A stretch of DNA of 10,355 nucleotides from DASYHQ01 sp038223165 (GCA_038223165.1 JBBRHE010000137.1:1-10355), one strand, 5' to 3'; counted from the first letter of the stretch, positions 1-6,708 are shown. The notes: generated from the letters alone by a model not told the origin. Made by a program: numbers and translations.

Positions 1-236
1 AGTTCGAAGCGGCCCGGCACGCGCAGTGTGGAGGCGACGGCCCGGCGCTCGGCGGTGGCGAAGGTTAGCCCCAGGTTGCGGCGCACACTGTCGGGCACGT
101 CGATGCGGCCCGACGGACCGGCCGGCGCGCCCGGCGAAGCGGGCCGGGTGGAGGCCGGGGCGGTTGGTTTCTCGCGGTCACAGCCGATCGCGATCGAGCC
201 GCACATGAGGGCGGTGAGGGTAATAAGTGATCTCAT
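1..236 (-). CDS. Efflux RND transporter periplasmic adaptor subunit (CzcB/HlyD-like), N-terminal part only
   Basis: The first 78 codons of a minus-strand gene that continues beyond the left edge of the window. The ATG at 236-234 overlaps the TGA stop of the upstream TolC-like gene as ATGA, which implies translational coupling. The N-terminus (MRSLITLTALMCGSIAIGC) is a short hydrophobic signal ending in a cysteine at residue 19, so a lipoprotein is likely, although the lipobox (AIGC) is not ideal. A Pro/Ala/Gly-rich linker follows, then a stretch starting RIDVPDSVRRNLGLTFA and running to TLRVPGRFE, which resembles the N-terminal beta region of metal and multidrug RND adaptors. In such systems the adaptor joins the inner-membrane pump to the outer-membrane channel. 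The family call rests on this short stretch and on the neighbouring channel gene; the RND pump itself is outside the window. Confidence 0.8.
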   Translation of the reverse strand, partial: MRSLITLTALMCGSIAIGCDREKPTAPASTRPASPGAPAGPSGRIDVPDSVRRNLGLTFATAERRAVASTLRVPGRFE

Positions 237-1624
237 GGACGAACCTCCTGCACGCCCGCGGGCCAGGTGGCCGGCATCGACGTGGGTGCTGTAGTGGACG
301 AGGTGGCGGCGGCGAAGTTGGCCAGGTCGGCGGCGGCGACGGACCGCGCTAGCACGGCGGTCACGATCAACAGCCTGGCGTCGGCCTGTTTGCCGACCGC
401 GTCGAGCATCAGCAGTGTGTTGAACTCGCCGGCCGTCCCGATCCGCTCGGCGTCGGTGGCCTGCTGGTCCGTGATCGGCGCAAGCTGCTCCTGCAGGAAC
501 TGCACACGGCGTTCTGCGGCTTCCAGGGCCAGCCGCGCCTGCGCCAATTCGTGCTCCAACGACTCTGCCGCACGCTCGGTCGCGATCTTCGCCGCGTCGC
601 GTGTGGCCCGACTTTCGGCGATGGCAAGGCGGTTGGCGTTCAGCACCGGGACCGGGATCATCCCGTTGAACAGTACGCGGCTCTCGCCCTCGTCCACCCC
701 GTAGCCGAGGCCGATCCGCAGGTCGGGAATCTGCTTGCGCACCTCCAGTTCAAACGCGCGCTCGGTGGCGAACAGGTCGGCCTGCGCTTGCAACAGCGCC
801 GGGTGCGCATCGATCGCCAGCCGTTCGGGCGCGACCAACGACACCGATGGCACGAGCGCAAGCGGCGCGTCGTGACGCAGCCCGAGCAGCGCCCGCAGCC
901 TCGCTGATGCCTGCAGTACCTCGGATTCGACATCGAGCAACTCCGCTGCGCGCAACACGCGTTCGATGCGAATCGCCCGGGCATCGAGCGGCGTCAGCTC
1001 GCCGGCGCCGGCCAAGGCATCGGCGGATTTGCCCAGGCGGTCGAGGCGCCCGACGGTGTCTCGCAAAATCGTGGCGCGTTCCATTTTCGCCGACCACGTC
1101 AGCCATTGGCGGCGCAGTTCCCCCAGCACCTGCTGCTCCTGCACGGCGATGCCGAACGTCGCCGCGTCGGCAACGGCCCGACGCCGATGTCGCTCCACAC
1201 CAGTGCGGCCCGAGATCGGGATCGTCAGCCCCACCGTGCCACCGAGCACCCATCGATCGTCGACGTCTTCGGTGATGCGCTCGCCGTCGATATGCAGTTC
1301 CGGGTCGTCCCACCGGGCCGCGTCCTTCACGAGCACGTGCGCGACGTTGGCGCGGGCACGGGCCTCGCGCAGCGCCGGGTTGTAGAACAGCGCGACCACC
1401 TCGGCCTCGGCCAGCGTCAGGCCGTCGGAAGGGTCGAACGCAGCAGCCCGCCCGGCCTGTTGAAGGTGCCGGGCGTACTCGGCGAGGCTCGCGTCGCCCG
1501 GCGAGCGGGCCGCAATCCGATCGCGCGTCTCGGCCAGCCCAAAGGGGCTTGCCTCATAGCGGGCACAGCCCGCCAGCGCGATCGGCAGCAACAGCGCTGC
1601 CCGCGAGAAGCATCTGTATTTCAA
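233..1624 (-). CDS. TolC-family outer-membrane efflux channel (CzcC-like lipoprotein)
   Basis: A 463-residue outer-membrane factor, the usual length for CzcC/CusC-type channels. Residues 1-20 form a lipoprotein signal (ALLLPIALAGC, lipobox LAGC, lipidated Cys20). Two half-repeats typical of the OEP family can be seen: one near residues 70-95 (FYNPALREARARANVA) and a second around residue 270 (AHPALLQAQADLF), each followed by Ala/Arg/Glu-rich helical segments that would build the trans-periplasmic tunnel. A beta-strand-like stretch, PDLRIGLGYG, matches the membrane-barrel part. The start is a TTG at 1624; no in-frame ATG lies nearby, and a weak AGTGAG lies about 8 bases upstream. The gene is followed with a 4-base overlap by the adaptor and preceded by a His-rich secreted protein, so heavy-metal rather than drug efflux is the likelier role. 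The exact metal cannot be read from the sequence. Confidence 0.88.
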   Translation of the reverse strand: MKYRCFSRAALLLPIALAGCARYEASPFGLAETRDRIAARSPGDASLAEYARHLQQAGRAAAFDPSDGLTLAEAEVVALFYNPALREARARANVAHVLVKDAARWDDPELHIDGERITEDVDDRWVLGGTVGLTIPISGRTGVERHRRRAVADAATFGIAVQEQQVLGELRRQWLTWSAKMERATILRDTVGRLDRLGKSADALAGAGELTPLDARAIRIERVLRAAELLDVESEVLQASARLRALLGLRHDAPLALVPSVSLVAPERLAIDAHPALLQAQADLFATERAFELEVRKQIPDLRIGLGYGVDEGESRVLFNGMIPVPVLNANRLAIAESRATRDAAKIATERAAESLEHELAQARLALEAAERRVQFLQEQLAPITDQQATDAERIGTAGEFNTLLMLDAVGKQADARLLIVTAVLARSVAAADLANFAAATSSTTAPTSMPATWPAGVQEVRP

Positions 1625-1731
1625 TGGATGTACTCACTTCTATCGGAACGGCCCAACGAGATACCACCGCTGCAACAACAGCCCCTACGGGGCCATCCGA
1701 AGCGCGGTCACGCACGTCGTTATTCAGGAGT

Positions 1732-2175
1732 TCAGGTCAGGAGCACAATCGAGCGCAGCGACAGCATCGCCGGCGAGGCAGGGGGTGGATCGCTGGCCAC
1801 GTAATGATGCGGCGTCCGAAGCCGATCGAGATGGGCGGTATCGAAGCAGGCAACGGCGAACAAAACCGTGGACCAGTCGGACGCGCCTACCGTCGCTGCG
1901 TGAATCACATTCAACGGCACCGGCGCCTCGCAGCATTGCTGCGGGTGGGAATGGTGCTCATGCAACGCAGAAAACGCATTACCCGCCAGTTCGTTGGCCA
2001 ACAGACACGTCCCGTGCGTGCCGGTGTCATGATGGTCGTGATGGCCGTCACCAACCGAGTGGTGCAGCCACTCGTTGACGGCGTGCCGCACCGCGTGCGT
2101 GGGCGCGACGGCGAACAGTATCGCCATTGCAATGCCTAGCATGCCCACAAGAATGGTGAAGCGGCGTGGTGACAT
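1732..2175 (-). CDS. Secreted His-rich small protein, putative periplasmic metal binder at head of the efflux operon
   Basis: A 147-residue protein with an N-terminal signal or anchor (residues 1-28, ending APTHA). It contains 17 histidines (about 12 percent), concentrated in two clusters: residues 38-54 (HHSVGDGHHDHHDTGTH) and 72-77 (HEHHSH). The second cluster is followed by a CysCys pair at 81-82, and a further Cys is at 57. Short exported His/Cys-rich proteins of this kind often sit next to heavy-metal RND genes, and the tail (SDPPPASPAMLSLRS) recalls small uncharacterised exported proteins found in such loci. It lies 107 bp upstream of the TolC-like gene on the same strand. Metal binding or buffering is inference from composition and context; no catalytic motif is seen. 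The ATG at 2175 has no strong ribosome-binding site but lies just downstream of a promoter-like sequence. Confidence 0.72.
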   Translation of the reverse strand: MSPRRFTILVGMLGIAMAILFAVAPTHAVRHAVNEWLHHSVGDGHHDHHDTGTHGTCLLANELAGNAFSALHEHHSHPQQCCEAPVPLNVIHAATVGASDWSTVLFAVACFDTAHLDRLRTPHHYVASDPPPASPAMLSLRSIVLLT

Positions 2176-2186
2176 CTTCGTCCATG

Positions 2187-2216
2187 ACTATAGCCATCAC
2201 GCCACCAATCATGCAA
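2187..2216 (-). promoter_or_regulatory. Putative promoter of the His-rich protein/efflux operon
   Basis: On the minus strand TTGCAT (2216-2211) and TATAGT (2192-2187) are separated by 18 bases, a fair sigma-70-like pair. The predicted transcription start (about 2180) would leave only about five bases before the ATG at 2175, so the transcript would be nearly leaderless. Confidence 0.4.
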
Positions 2217-2468
2217 ACGCGCACCGTTCAGAGATGGCGAAGTTGAAGGACCAAAGCTTGCCCCACGGCGTCACGTGCTGTTCGGCAAGCTGCTTGCGGA
2301 GAACAAAGCCGCCTCCCACCTCGGCGGCGAAGGTCGCAGGCACCGGCGCAGACACACGCCGCAACACGCCTTCGCCTGCCCTAAACATCGGCCACCGCAA
2401 GAGGCGCCATAACCGGGACATTGCAGCAGGCGCTAAAATGCAAGTTGTTCGGACGCACCATTCGCCGC

Positions 2469-2615
2469 GTGATCTCACGGACCCGTTCCGTGAAACAAGT
2501 TGCGCCGTCCGTGAATCAAACGACTCGGCCCGTGAAACAAACGGCGCGACGGGTGAAACAAGCGACGCCGTCCGTGAGACAAGCGGCGCGGCCCGTGAGA
2601 CAATCGGCACATCGC
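2469..2615. repeat. Tandem 21-bp repeat array, six clear copies plus one degenerate
   Basis: The core GTGAAACAA (variants GTGAATCAA, GTGAGACAA) starts at 2490, 2511, 2532, 2553, 2574 and 2595, exactly 21 bases apart. A degenerate copy (GTGATCTCA) sits in phase at 2469. The other 12 bases of each unit are GC-rich. Their last six bases go CCGTCC, CGGCCC, CGACGG, CCGTCC, CGGCCC, so copies one and four match and copies two and five match. This suggests a higher-order 63-base unit. A spacing of 21 bases is close to two DNA helix turns, so all cores would face the same side of the helix, as in iteron or regulator-binding arrays. Alternatively the array encodes heptad repeats: RETSG-type in one plus frame, VKQTA-type in another, VSRTA-type on the minus strand. 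Confidence 0.9.
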
Positions 2616-2681
2616 CGGGTGCCACAGTTCCGTAGACCGCAACCGGCGATTGCACCAGACTTTGTAAGCGTGCCTGACTTC

Positions 2682-2703
2682 ACAGGTTGGGGTCCCAACC
2701 TGT
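2682..2703. repeat. Perfect 22-bp palindrome (10-bp arms, GT centre)
   Basis: ACAGGTTGGG (2682-2691) and CCCAACCTGT (2694-2703) are exact reverse complements around a two-base centre. The element is 58 bases upstream of the kinase ATG. Its two-base centre makes a tight RNA hairpin unlikely and no T-run follows, so it reads better as a dimeric protein site or a dispersed palindromic repeat than as a terminator. A TTG inside it (2687) could extend the kinase frame by 25 codons, but I do not favour that start. Confidence 0.75.
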
Positions 2704-2724
2704 ACCACCCGCCGTGGAATGCAC

Positions 2725-2752
2725 GTTACTGCGGGCAGGCTTTCGCGATACT
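2725..2752 (+). promoter_or_regulatory. Weak putative promoter of the hybrid histidine kinase
   Basis: GATACT at 2747-2752 is a plausible -10 element lying nine bases before the ATG at 2762. The -35 candidate GTTACT (2725-2730), 16 bases upstream, is poor. The arrangement would give an almost leaderless message. Confidence 0.25.
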
Positions 2753-2761
2753 CTGCCATCG

Positions 2762-4759
2762 ATGAGTGAACTCCATGCCCGCCCTGCGGGCGACGATCCC
2801 GATCCGCTCGACTACGCCGCCGCCATCGTGAAGACGCTGCGCGAACCGCTCGTCGTGCTCGACGGTAAGATTCGCGTCAAGGAGGCTAGCGCTGCGTTTT
2901 ACCGCGTATTCAACGTCGCGCCCGACACGACCGTCGACCGGCTCCTCTACGACCTGGGCGACGGGCAGTGGGACATCCCCGCCCTGCGGGCCAAGCTCGA
3001 GGACCTGTTGCGGAATGGTCATTCGTCGTTTGACGATTTTGAGGTCGACCATGACTTCCCCGGCGTGGGGCAGCGCACGATGCTGCTCAACGCCCGTCGG
3101 CTTCCGGCGACTGGCGCGGTGAAGCTGATCCTGCTGGCGATCGACGACATCACCGGCCGGCGGAAGACCGAGCGCCGACTCGCCGAAAGCGCCCGCCTGC
3201 TGGACCTGAGCAACGACGCGATCATCGTCCGCGACGTGAACAACCGCATCACCTACTGGAACCACGGGGCCGAACACATCTTCGGCTACACGCGCGACGA
3301 GGCGATCGGGCAGGACCTGCACCAGTTGCTGAAGACCGAGTTTGAAAAGCCGTTTCATCAAATGATCGATGAGCTGCGCGAAAAAAGCCGGTTGATCGGC
3401 GAGGTGATTCAATACGCCAAGAGCGGACGGCGGGTGACGCTGTTAAGCAGGTGGTCGCTGGATCGTGACGCCGATGGCAAGCCCGCGTCGATCTTGACGA
3501 CGGCCACGGATATTACTGACCGGCTGACACGCGAGCAGGAACTACGATTGGAAGCCGAGGCCGCCAGCCGGGCCAAAGACGTGTTCCTCGCGACGCTCAG
3601 CCACGAGCTGCGCACGCCGTTAAACGCGATCCTGGGGTGGGCGACCATCCTTCAAGGCACGGACGTGAGTTCTGACGATTTGAATGAGGGGCTGGAAGTC
3701 ATTCAGCGCAACTGCAAAGCGCAGGCGCAGTTGATCGAAGATATTCTGGACGTGTCGGGCATCATCTCGGGCAAGCTGCGGCTGAAGATCACGCAGTGCG
3801 ACTTGCCCGACGCCCTCCGCGCGGCGATCGACGTGGTGCGACCGGCTGCGGACGCCAAGGAGATTGAGCTGGTTGCCGAGCTTGATCCCAATGCCCGCGA
3901 CGGCGGGTGTGATCCCGGGCGATTGCAGCAGGTCGCGTGGAACCTGCTGACCAACGCGGTGAAGTTCACGCCCAGAGGCGGGACGGTGCGTGTGACGCTG
4001 GCGCATGAGCAGTCGATGAACCGCATCGTGGTGAGCGACACCGGGCGGGGCATTTCGCAGGAGTTTCTGCCGCACGTTTTCGAGCGCTTCAGTCAGGCCG
4101 ACGGCAGCACCACGCGGAAGGTCGGCGGCATGGGGCTGGGGCTTTCCATCTGCAAGCACATTGTCGAAATGCACGGCGGGACAATTCGCGCCGAAAGCGC
4201 CGGCGAGAACCCGCCGAGCGGATCGACTTTTACGGTGGAACTGCCCATTATCGCCGTTCGCTCGAGCAGCGGAGAAACTGAGGACGAGACGGGTGAAGAC
4301 CAGCCGCACCGGGCGACGCCGCCTGATGCAGGGAAAGCCGGCGGTGGACGACGGTTGCCGACGGCGCGCCTCGACGGGATGCGCATGCTGATCGTGGACG
4401 ATGAACCGGACGCGCGGACCGTGCTGGCGAAAGTGCTGGAACACGCCGGCGCGAACGTGACGGCGGCCGGGAGTGTGAACGAAGCGCTGACTTTGATCGG
4501 AACGCCGGGCGCGGCGCACGACGTGCTCGTGAGCGACATTGGCATGCCCGAGCGGGACGGGTACGACCTGATCCGCAGCTTGCGATCGGCCGGTTACACG
4601 GTGGAGCGCTTGCCCGCCGTCGCCCTGACCGGCTTTGCCAGCCGGGAAGATGAACGCCGGGCGCTGTTGGCGGGGTTTCAGGTGCATATGAGCAAGCCGG
4701 TCAACGTCGACGAGTTGGTAGCGGTAGCGGCGAGCCTGGCGAGGCGGGGCAAAGCGTAG
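2762..4759 (+). CDS. PAS-PAS hybrid sensor histidine kinase with C-terminal receiver
   Basis: A 665-residue soluble hybrid kinase without membrane segments, so it senses a cytoplasmic signal. Order of domains: a first PAS (about 16-130, with GQWDIPAL and DFEVDHDFPG, a PAS type also seen in CheR-fused chemotaxis-like proteins); a second PAS (about 140-255, with NDAIIV, FGYTRDEAIG); HisKA with phospho-acceptor His281 in FLATLSHELRTPLNAILG; HATPase with N-box NLLTNAVKF (Asn394/Asn398), G1 DTGRG (Asp426), F-box FERFSQAD and G2 GGMGLGLS; an acidic linker (about 501-535); and a receiver with the DD pair 546-547, phospho-acceptor Asp592 (VSDIGMPERDG), Thr623 and Lys645. All catalytic residues are present. 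The ATG at 2762 is preferred over a TTG at 2687 inside a palindrome because PAS homology begins only after it. No output regulator is adjacent, so the phosphorelay partner is unknown. Confidence 0.95.
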   Translation: MSELHARPAGDDPDPLDYAAAIVKTLREPLVVLDGKIRVKEASAAFYRVFNVAPDTTVDRLLYDLGDGQWDIPALRAKLEDLLRNGHSSFDDFEVDHDFPGVGQRTMLLNARRLPATGAVKLILLAIDDITGRRKTERRLAESARLLDLSNDAIIVRDVNNRITYWNHGAEHIFGYTRDEAIGQDLHQLLKTEFEKPFHQMIDELREKSRLIGEVIQYAKSGRRVTLLSRWSLDRDADGKPASILTTATDITDRLTREQELRLEAEAASRAKDVFLATLSHELRTPLNAILGWATILQGTDVSSDDLNEGLEVIQRNCKAQAQLIEDILDVSGIISGKLRLKITQCDLPDALRAAIDVVRPAADAKEIELVAELDPNARDGGCDPGRLQQVAWNLLTNAVKFTPRGGTVRVTLAHEQSMNRIVVSDTGRGISQEFLPHVFERFSQADGSTTRKVGGMGLGLSICKHIVEMHGGTIRAESAGENPPSGSTFTVELPIIAVRSSSGETEDETGEDQPHRATPPDAGKAGGGRRLPTARLDGMRMLIVDDEPDARTVLAKVLEHAGANVTAAGSVNEALTLIGTPGAAHDVLVSDIGMPERDGYDLIRSLRSAGYTVERLPAVALTGFASREDERRALLAGFQVHMSKPVNVDELVAVAASLARRGKA

Positions 4760-4823
4760 GCGGCGCTAGTTCGTAAGGTCTGCAGCTACGCCTGCGGGGC
4801 CTCTTCCCTCGTAAGCCACATCG

Positions 4824-4854
4824 GTCCGCAGGATTACCTTTAGACCCTACGGAC
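4824..4854 (-). terminator. Weak hairpin between convergent kinase and PAP2 genes
   Basis: On the minus strand GTCCGTAGG (4854-4846) can pair with CCTGCGGAC (4832-4824), nine pairs with one G-U, around a 13-base loop. It lies 16 bases after the PAP2 stop. There is no T-run on either side, so termination is only a guess. Confidence 0.25.
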
Positions 4855-4870
4855 TCATCCTTTGTTAACG

Positions 4871-5641
4871 TCAAACAGAATCGTCCGGTTCGCTTGTGGC
4901 CCGCCAGGCCCATATCACCGCGGCCACCCAGGCTAAACCGATTACGGCGCCGGCGATGACGTCGCTTGGCCAGTGTGATCCGAGTCGCACGCGCGCGTAG
5001 CCCAACGATGCGCACCACGCCAACCCGACCGCGACGGCCGCCGTCTGTTCCAACCGACTGCCTGAGGCGCGGCACCACGCGTAGACCAGCAGCCCATACA
5101 CCGATAGCGCCAGGATGATGTGCCCCGACGGGAACGAGTGCATTTCCGGCGACGCCACCCCGCCGGCAATCCCGCGAGGCCGGGGACGATCCCACAGGGA
5201 CCAACCCAGGTAAACCAGGGCCCGCGCCAGGACGTACGAGACGATCACCGTGATCGCAAAAACCGACTGCCGGCGTCGGATGGCCACGATTGCGCCGCAG
5301 ATCACAAGCGGGACCATGTAGATCAGATTGCCCGGCGACTCGAGCAGCACCGCGTCAGGAAACGACATGGGCCCCCTCTCGACCGACGCGATCGTCCGCT
5401 CGTCCCATTGCCCGAGCCATTTCGGTTCCCACCGCCGCGCCAGGAGGGTCAATATCGCGGTGACGACAGCGCACAACACCCACCCGATCGCAAGTCGCAG
5501 ACCCCACCTTCTCCACTGGCCACCGGGCACTTTGCGACCCGCTTCGGTCAGAGCGGCCCACAGCCCCTTGGTGGACCGGACCACAACCCAACCCCGCTGC
5601 CTGTTCTGCTGGAAAGTCGAAGTGTCTCGTTTCACCACCAA
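4871..5641 (-). CDS. PAP2-family membrane phosphatase (lipid phosphatase-like)
   Basis: Up to 256 residues with about five to six hydrophobic segments, typical of bacterial type-2 phosphatidic acid phosphatases that dephosphorylate lipid phosphates such as undecaprenyl pyrophosphate or phosphatidic acid at the outer face of the inner membrane. The three-part phosphatase signature is visible: RPRP at 152-155 (motif 1), FPSGH at 170-174 with His174 (motif 2), and ARVRLGSHWPSD at 216-227 with Arg217, nucleophile His223 and Asp227 (motif 3). The lysine normally seven residues before the first motif's Arg is absent (Leu or Trp instead), which is unusual. The start is uncertain: a TTG at 5641 followed by two GTG codons, with no good ribosome-binding site and no Met until residue 92. 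It is convergent with the histidine kinase and has no obvious operon partner. The substrate cannot be predicted. Confidence 0.88.
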   Translation of the reverse strand: MVVKRDTSTFQQNRQRGWVVVRSTKGLWAALTEAGRKVPGGQWRRWGLRLAIGWVLCAVVTAILTLLARRWEPKWLGQWDERTIASVERGPMSFPDAVLLESPGNLIYMVPLVICGAIVAIRRRQSVFAITVIVSYVLARALVYLGWSLWDRPRPRGIAGGVASPEMHSFPSGHIILALSVYGLLVYAWCRASGSRLEQTAAVAVGLAWCASLGYARVRLGSHWPSDVIAGAVIGLAWVAAVIWAWRATSEPDDSV

Positions 5642-5757
5642 ACTAGAACACGAGATGGCCCAGTCTGCCTAGACGCATAAAGTTGAATGATGAGTGCACC
5701 AGCGATGCCATCGCAGCAACGAGCCAATCGGAGAACATCGCGCCGACTGCAGTGGGG

Positions 5758-6039
5758 TCAGCGAGATCGAACTGAACGCAAAGGCCACTGATCGCGATGA
5801 GGGGGACGAAAAGGGGAGCCTTTCATCTCGATCTCAATCCACCAGTCCGGCACGTCGAGCAAAAACGCCTCGGTCTTGCGGTAGCTCAGGTGCAGCAGTT
5901 CACGCAGCGTCAGACACGCGAACAACTGCGGACGCGTGAAGTCATGGCGGCTGAAGCGGCTGTCATAATCCGGCCACAACCGATGCCCCAATTCGTACGC
6001 CCGACGCAACACTTCCAACGGCGATCGACAGGTTTCCAT
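5758..6039 (-). pseudogene. Truncated IS5/IS4-like transposase, N-terminal remnant
   Basis: From the ATG at 6039 the frame encodes 93 residues. Residues 8-66 (EVLRRAYELGHRLWPDYDSR, then SRHDFTRPQLFACLTLRELL and LSYRKTEAFLLDVPDW) look like the N-terminal region of IS5-type DDE transposases, with the familiar FTRPQLFACL and SYRKTEAFL pattern. After about residue 66 (base 5842) the resemblance ends and the frame runs on as basic, low-information sequence to a stop at 5758. The whole DDE catalytic domain, normally two to three hundred residues more, is missing, so this cannot be active. It marks a past insertion followed by deletion. The family assignment is from motif memory and could be another IS4-superfamily member. 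Confidence 0.68.
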
Positions 6040-6374
6040 CCCCCGGGATGTACAAACCTTCTCGCAATCGCGCTACCGAACACGCGCCGAACTTGCTGAG
6101 GGTCGAGACTGAGCCGGATAAAATCGGTTTCCTCCGCGGTGGATGGCGGTTGACCGTCGATTGGCCCAACGTCTACATACAATATCGTTCGGCAGTCTCG
6201 GTGTGCGGTCGGTTGACGCCGATCTCCCCCTGCGACGGCAAAGGCGATTGATGCTCTATTTACTTCCCAACCTCTCTACGCTGCTCACCTGTCCGGCTTG
6301 GCAGCGCGACTGACGCGGTTGGGTGCCACTTTAGGGCATGTCGCCTCAATGTCCTTAGATCCGTGCCACCATGA

Positions 6375-6398
6375 CGGGCGGCCCCGGTGGGCCGCCCG
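6375..6398 (-). terminator. GC-rich hairpin after the zf-TFIIB gene
   Basis: CGGGCGGCCC (6375-6384) and GGGCCGCCCG (6389-6398) form a perfect 10-bp stem with a four-base loop, 16 bases beyond the stop of the minus-strand zf-TFIIB gene. It lacks a following T-run in either direction. It is well placed to end or stabilise the terC-zf-TFIIB transcript, but is not a classical intrinsic terminator. Confidence 0.5.
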
Positions 6399-6414
6399 GT
6401 GTCGGTGAACGCAA

Positions 6415-6648
6415 TCAGTCAAACATCTCCTGCCAGAACGATTTCCGCTTGGGCTGACGCTCCTCGCGCCGGCGGTAGTCGTCGTAATGGCTGCGTTCCT
6501 CATCGCGGTCGAACGCTTCATAGTGGTTGATGATCTTGTCCAGCTCACCGCGGTCGAGCCAGACGCCGCGACACGTGCGGCACACGTCGGTTTCGACGCC
6601 CTGCCGCTGCGAGACCTCGAGTGGCACGTTGCATTTTGGACACATCAT
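6415..6648 (-). CDS. zf-TFIIB zinc-ribbon small protein
   Basis: A 77-residue protein beginning MMCPKCNVPL. A four-cysteine zinc ribbon (Cys3, Cys6, Cys23, Cys26) is followed by the diagnostic GVWLDRGELDKII (residues 28-40) of the zf-TFIIB domain family. The C-terminal half is a highly charged tail rich in Arg, Asp and Glu that ends FWQEMFD. The function of this bacterial family is unknown; a zinc-binding nucleic-acid or protein-interaction role is only presumed. The ATG at 6648 is chosen because AGGAG (6660-6656) stands seven bases upstream, the clearest ribosome-binding site in the window; a GTG 39 bases further upstream is open but has no such site. It lies 60 bp downstream of the TerC-like gene on the same strand and so probably shares the Mn2+-riboswitch-controlled transcript. 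Confidence 0.87.
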   Translation of the reverse strand: MMCPKCNVPLEVSQRQGVETDVCRTCRGVWLDRGELDKIINHYEAFDRDEERSHYDDYRRREERQPKRKSFWQEMFD

Positions 6649-6655
6649 GGATTTT

Positions 6656-6660
6656 CTCCT
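6656..6660 (-). promoter_or_regulatory. Ribosome-binding site of the zf-TFIIB gene
   Basis: AAAGGAG on the minus strand, seven bases before the ATG at 6648, fixes the start of the small gene. Other genes here lack such a strong site. Confidence 0.75.
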
Positions 6661-6708
6661 TTCAAGAGAAGGGTTGGGTAGCGACACATTTGTTCGCGCG
6701 AGTTGCGA

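Larger units (their letters stand above)
2176..2761. other. Divergent intergenic region without a convincing gene
   Basis: Between the minus-strand His-rich gene and the plus-strand kinase lie 586 bases. The region holds an efflux-operon promoter, a six-to-seven copy 21-bp repeat array (2469-2615), a 22-bp palindrome (2682-2703) and a weak promoter before the kinase. Several overlapping open frames cross the array on both strands, as expected because 21 is a multiple of three and stop-free frames are simply repeated. None has homology that I recognise or a clear ribosome-binding site. The least unlikely is a 65-codon plus-strand frame from the ATG at 2438 to the stop at 2633-2635, which reads the array as RETSG-like heptads. 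From 2217 to 2437 I see nothing I can name. Confidence 0.55.
5642..6414. other. Gene-poor segment with mobile-element remnant
   Basis: These 773 bases hold no intact gene that I can support. The middle carries a truncated transposase N-terminus. The flanks (5642-5757 and 6040-6370) show only short open frames without recognisable homology. One of them, a plus-strand frame of 67 codons from 6048 to 6251, starts nine bases from the transposase ATG on the opposite strand and has no ribosome-binding site. No matching pair of terminal inverted repeats or target duplication could be found by eye. The right end has a strong GC hairpin belonging to the zf-TFIIB unit. Confidence 0.6.

Noticed and set aside
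1681..1693. GCCCC-TAC-GGGGC hairpin between the His-rich and TolC-like genes
   Set aside because: Only five pairs and no T-run; too weak to call a terminator or regulatory element.
2469..2615. CRISPR array
   Set aside because: The unit is only 21 bases with no unique spacers; repeats directly abut, so it is a tandem repeat.
2075..2635. A 186-codon plus-strand frame ending in RETSG-like heptads
   Set aside because: It overlaps the His-rich gene in antisense, and only the last third (array) has any pattern. A shorter version from 2438 is mentioned but not called.
2209..2655. A 148-codon minus-strand frame crossing the repeat array
   Set aside because: Its openness comes from a 21-bp repeat that keeps any stop-free frame open; it covers the efflux promoter region, has no recognisable domain and no ribosome-binding site.
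2687..2761. TTG start extending the kinase by 25 residues
   Set aside because: The TTG lies within a palindrome, the extra residues have no PAS similarity, and an ATG at 2762 has a -10 like element directly upstream.
3620..4687. A 355-codon minus-strand frame opposite the kinase
   Set aside because: Antisense shadow of a GC-rich gene whose plus-strand product has complete kinase and receiver motifs.
6048..6251. A 67-codon plus-strand frame beside the transposase remnant
   Set aside because: No homology, no ribosome-binding site, in a decayed region.
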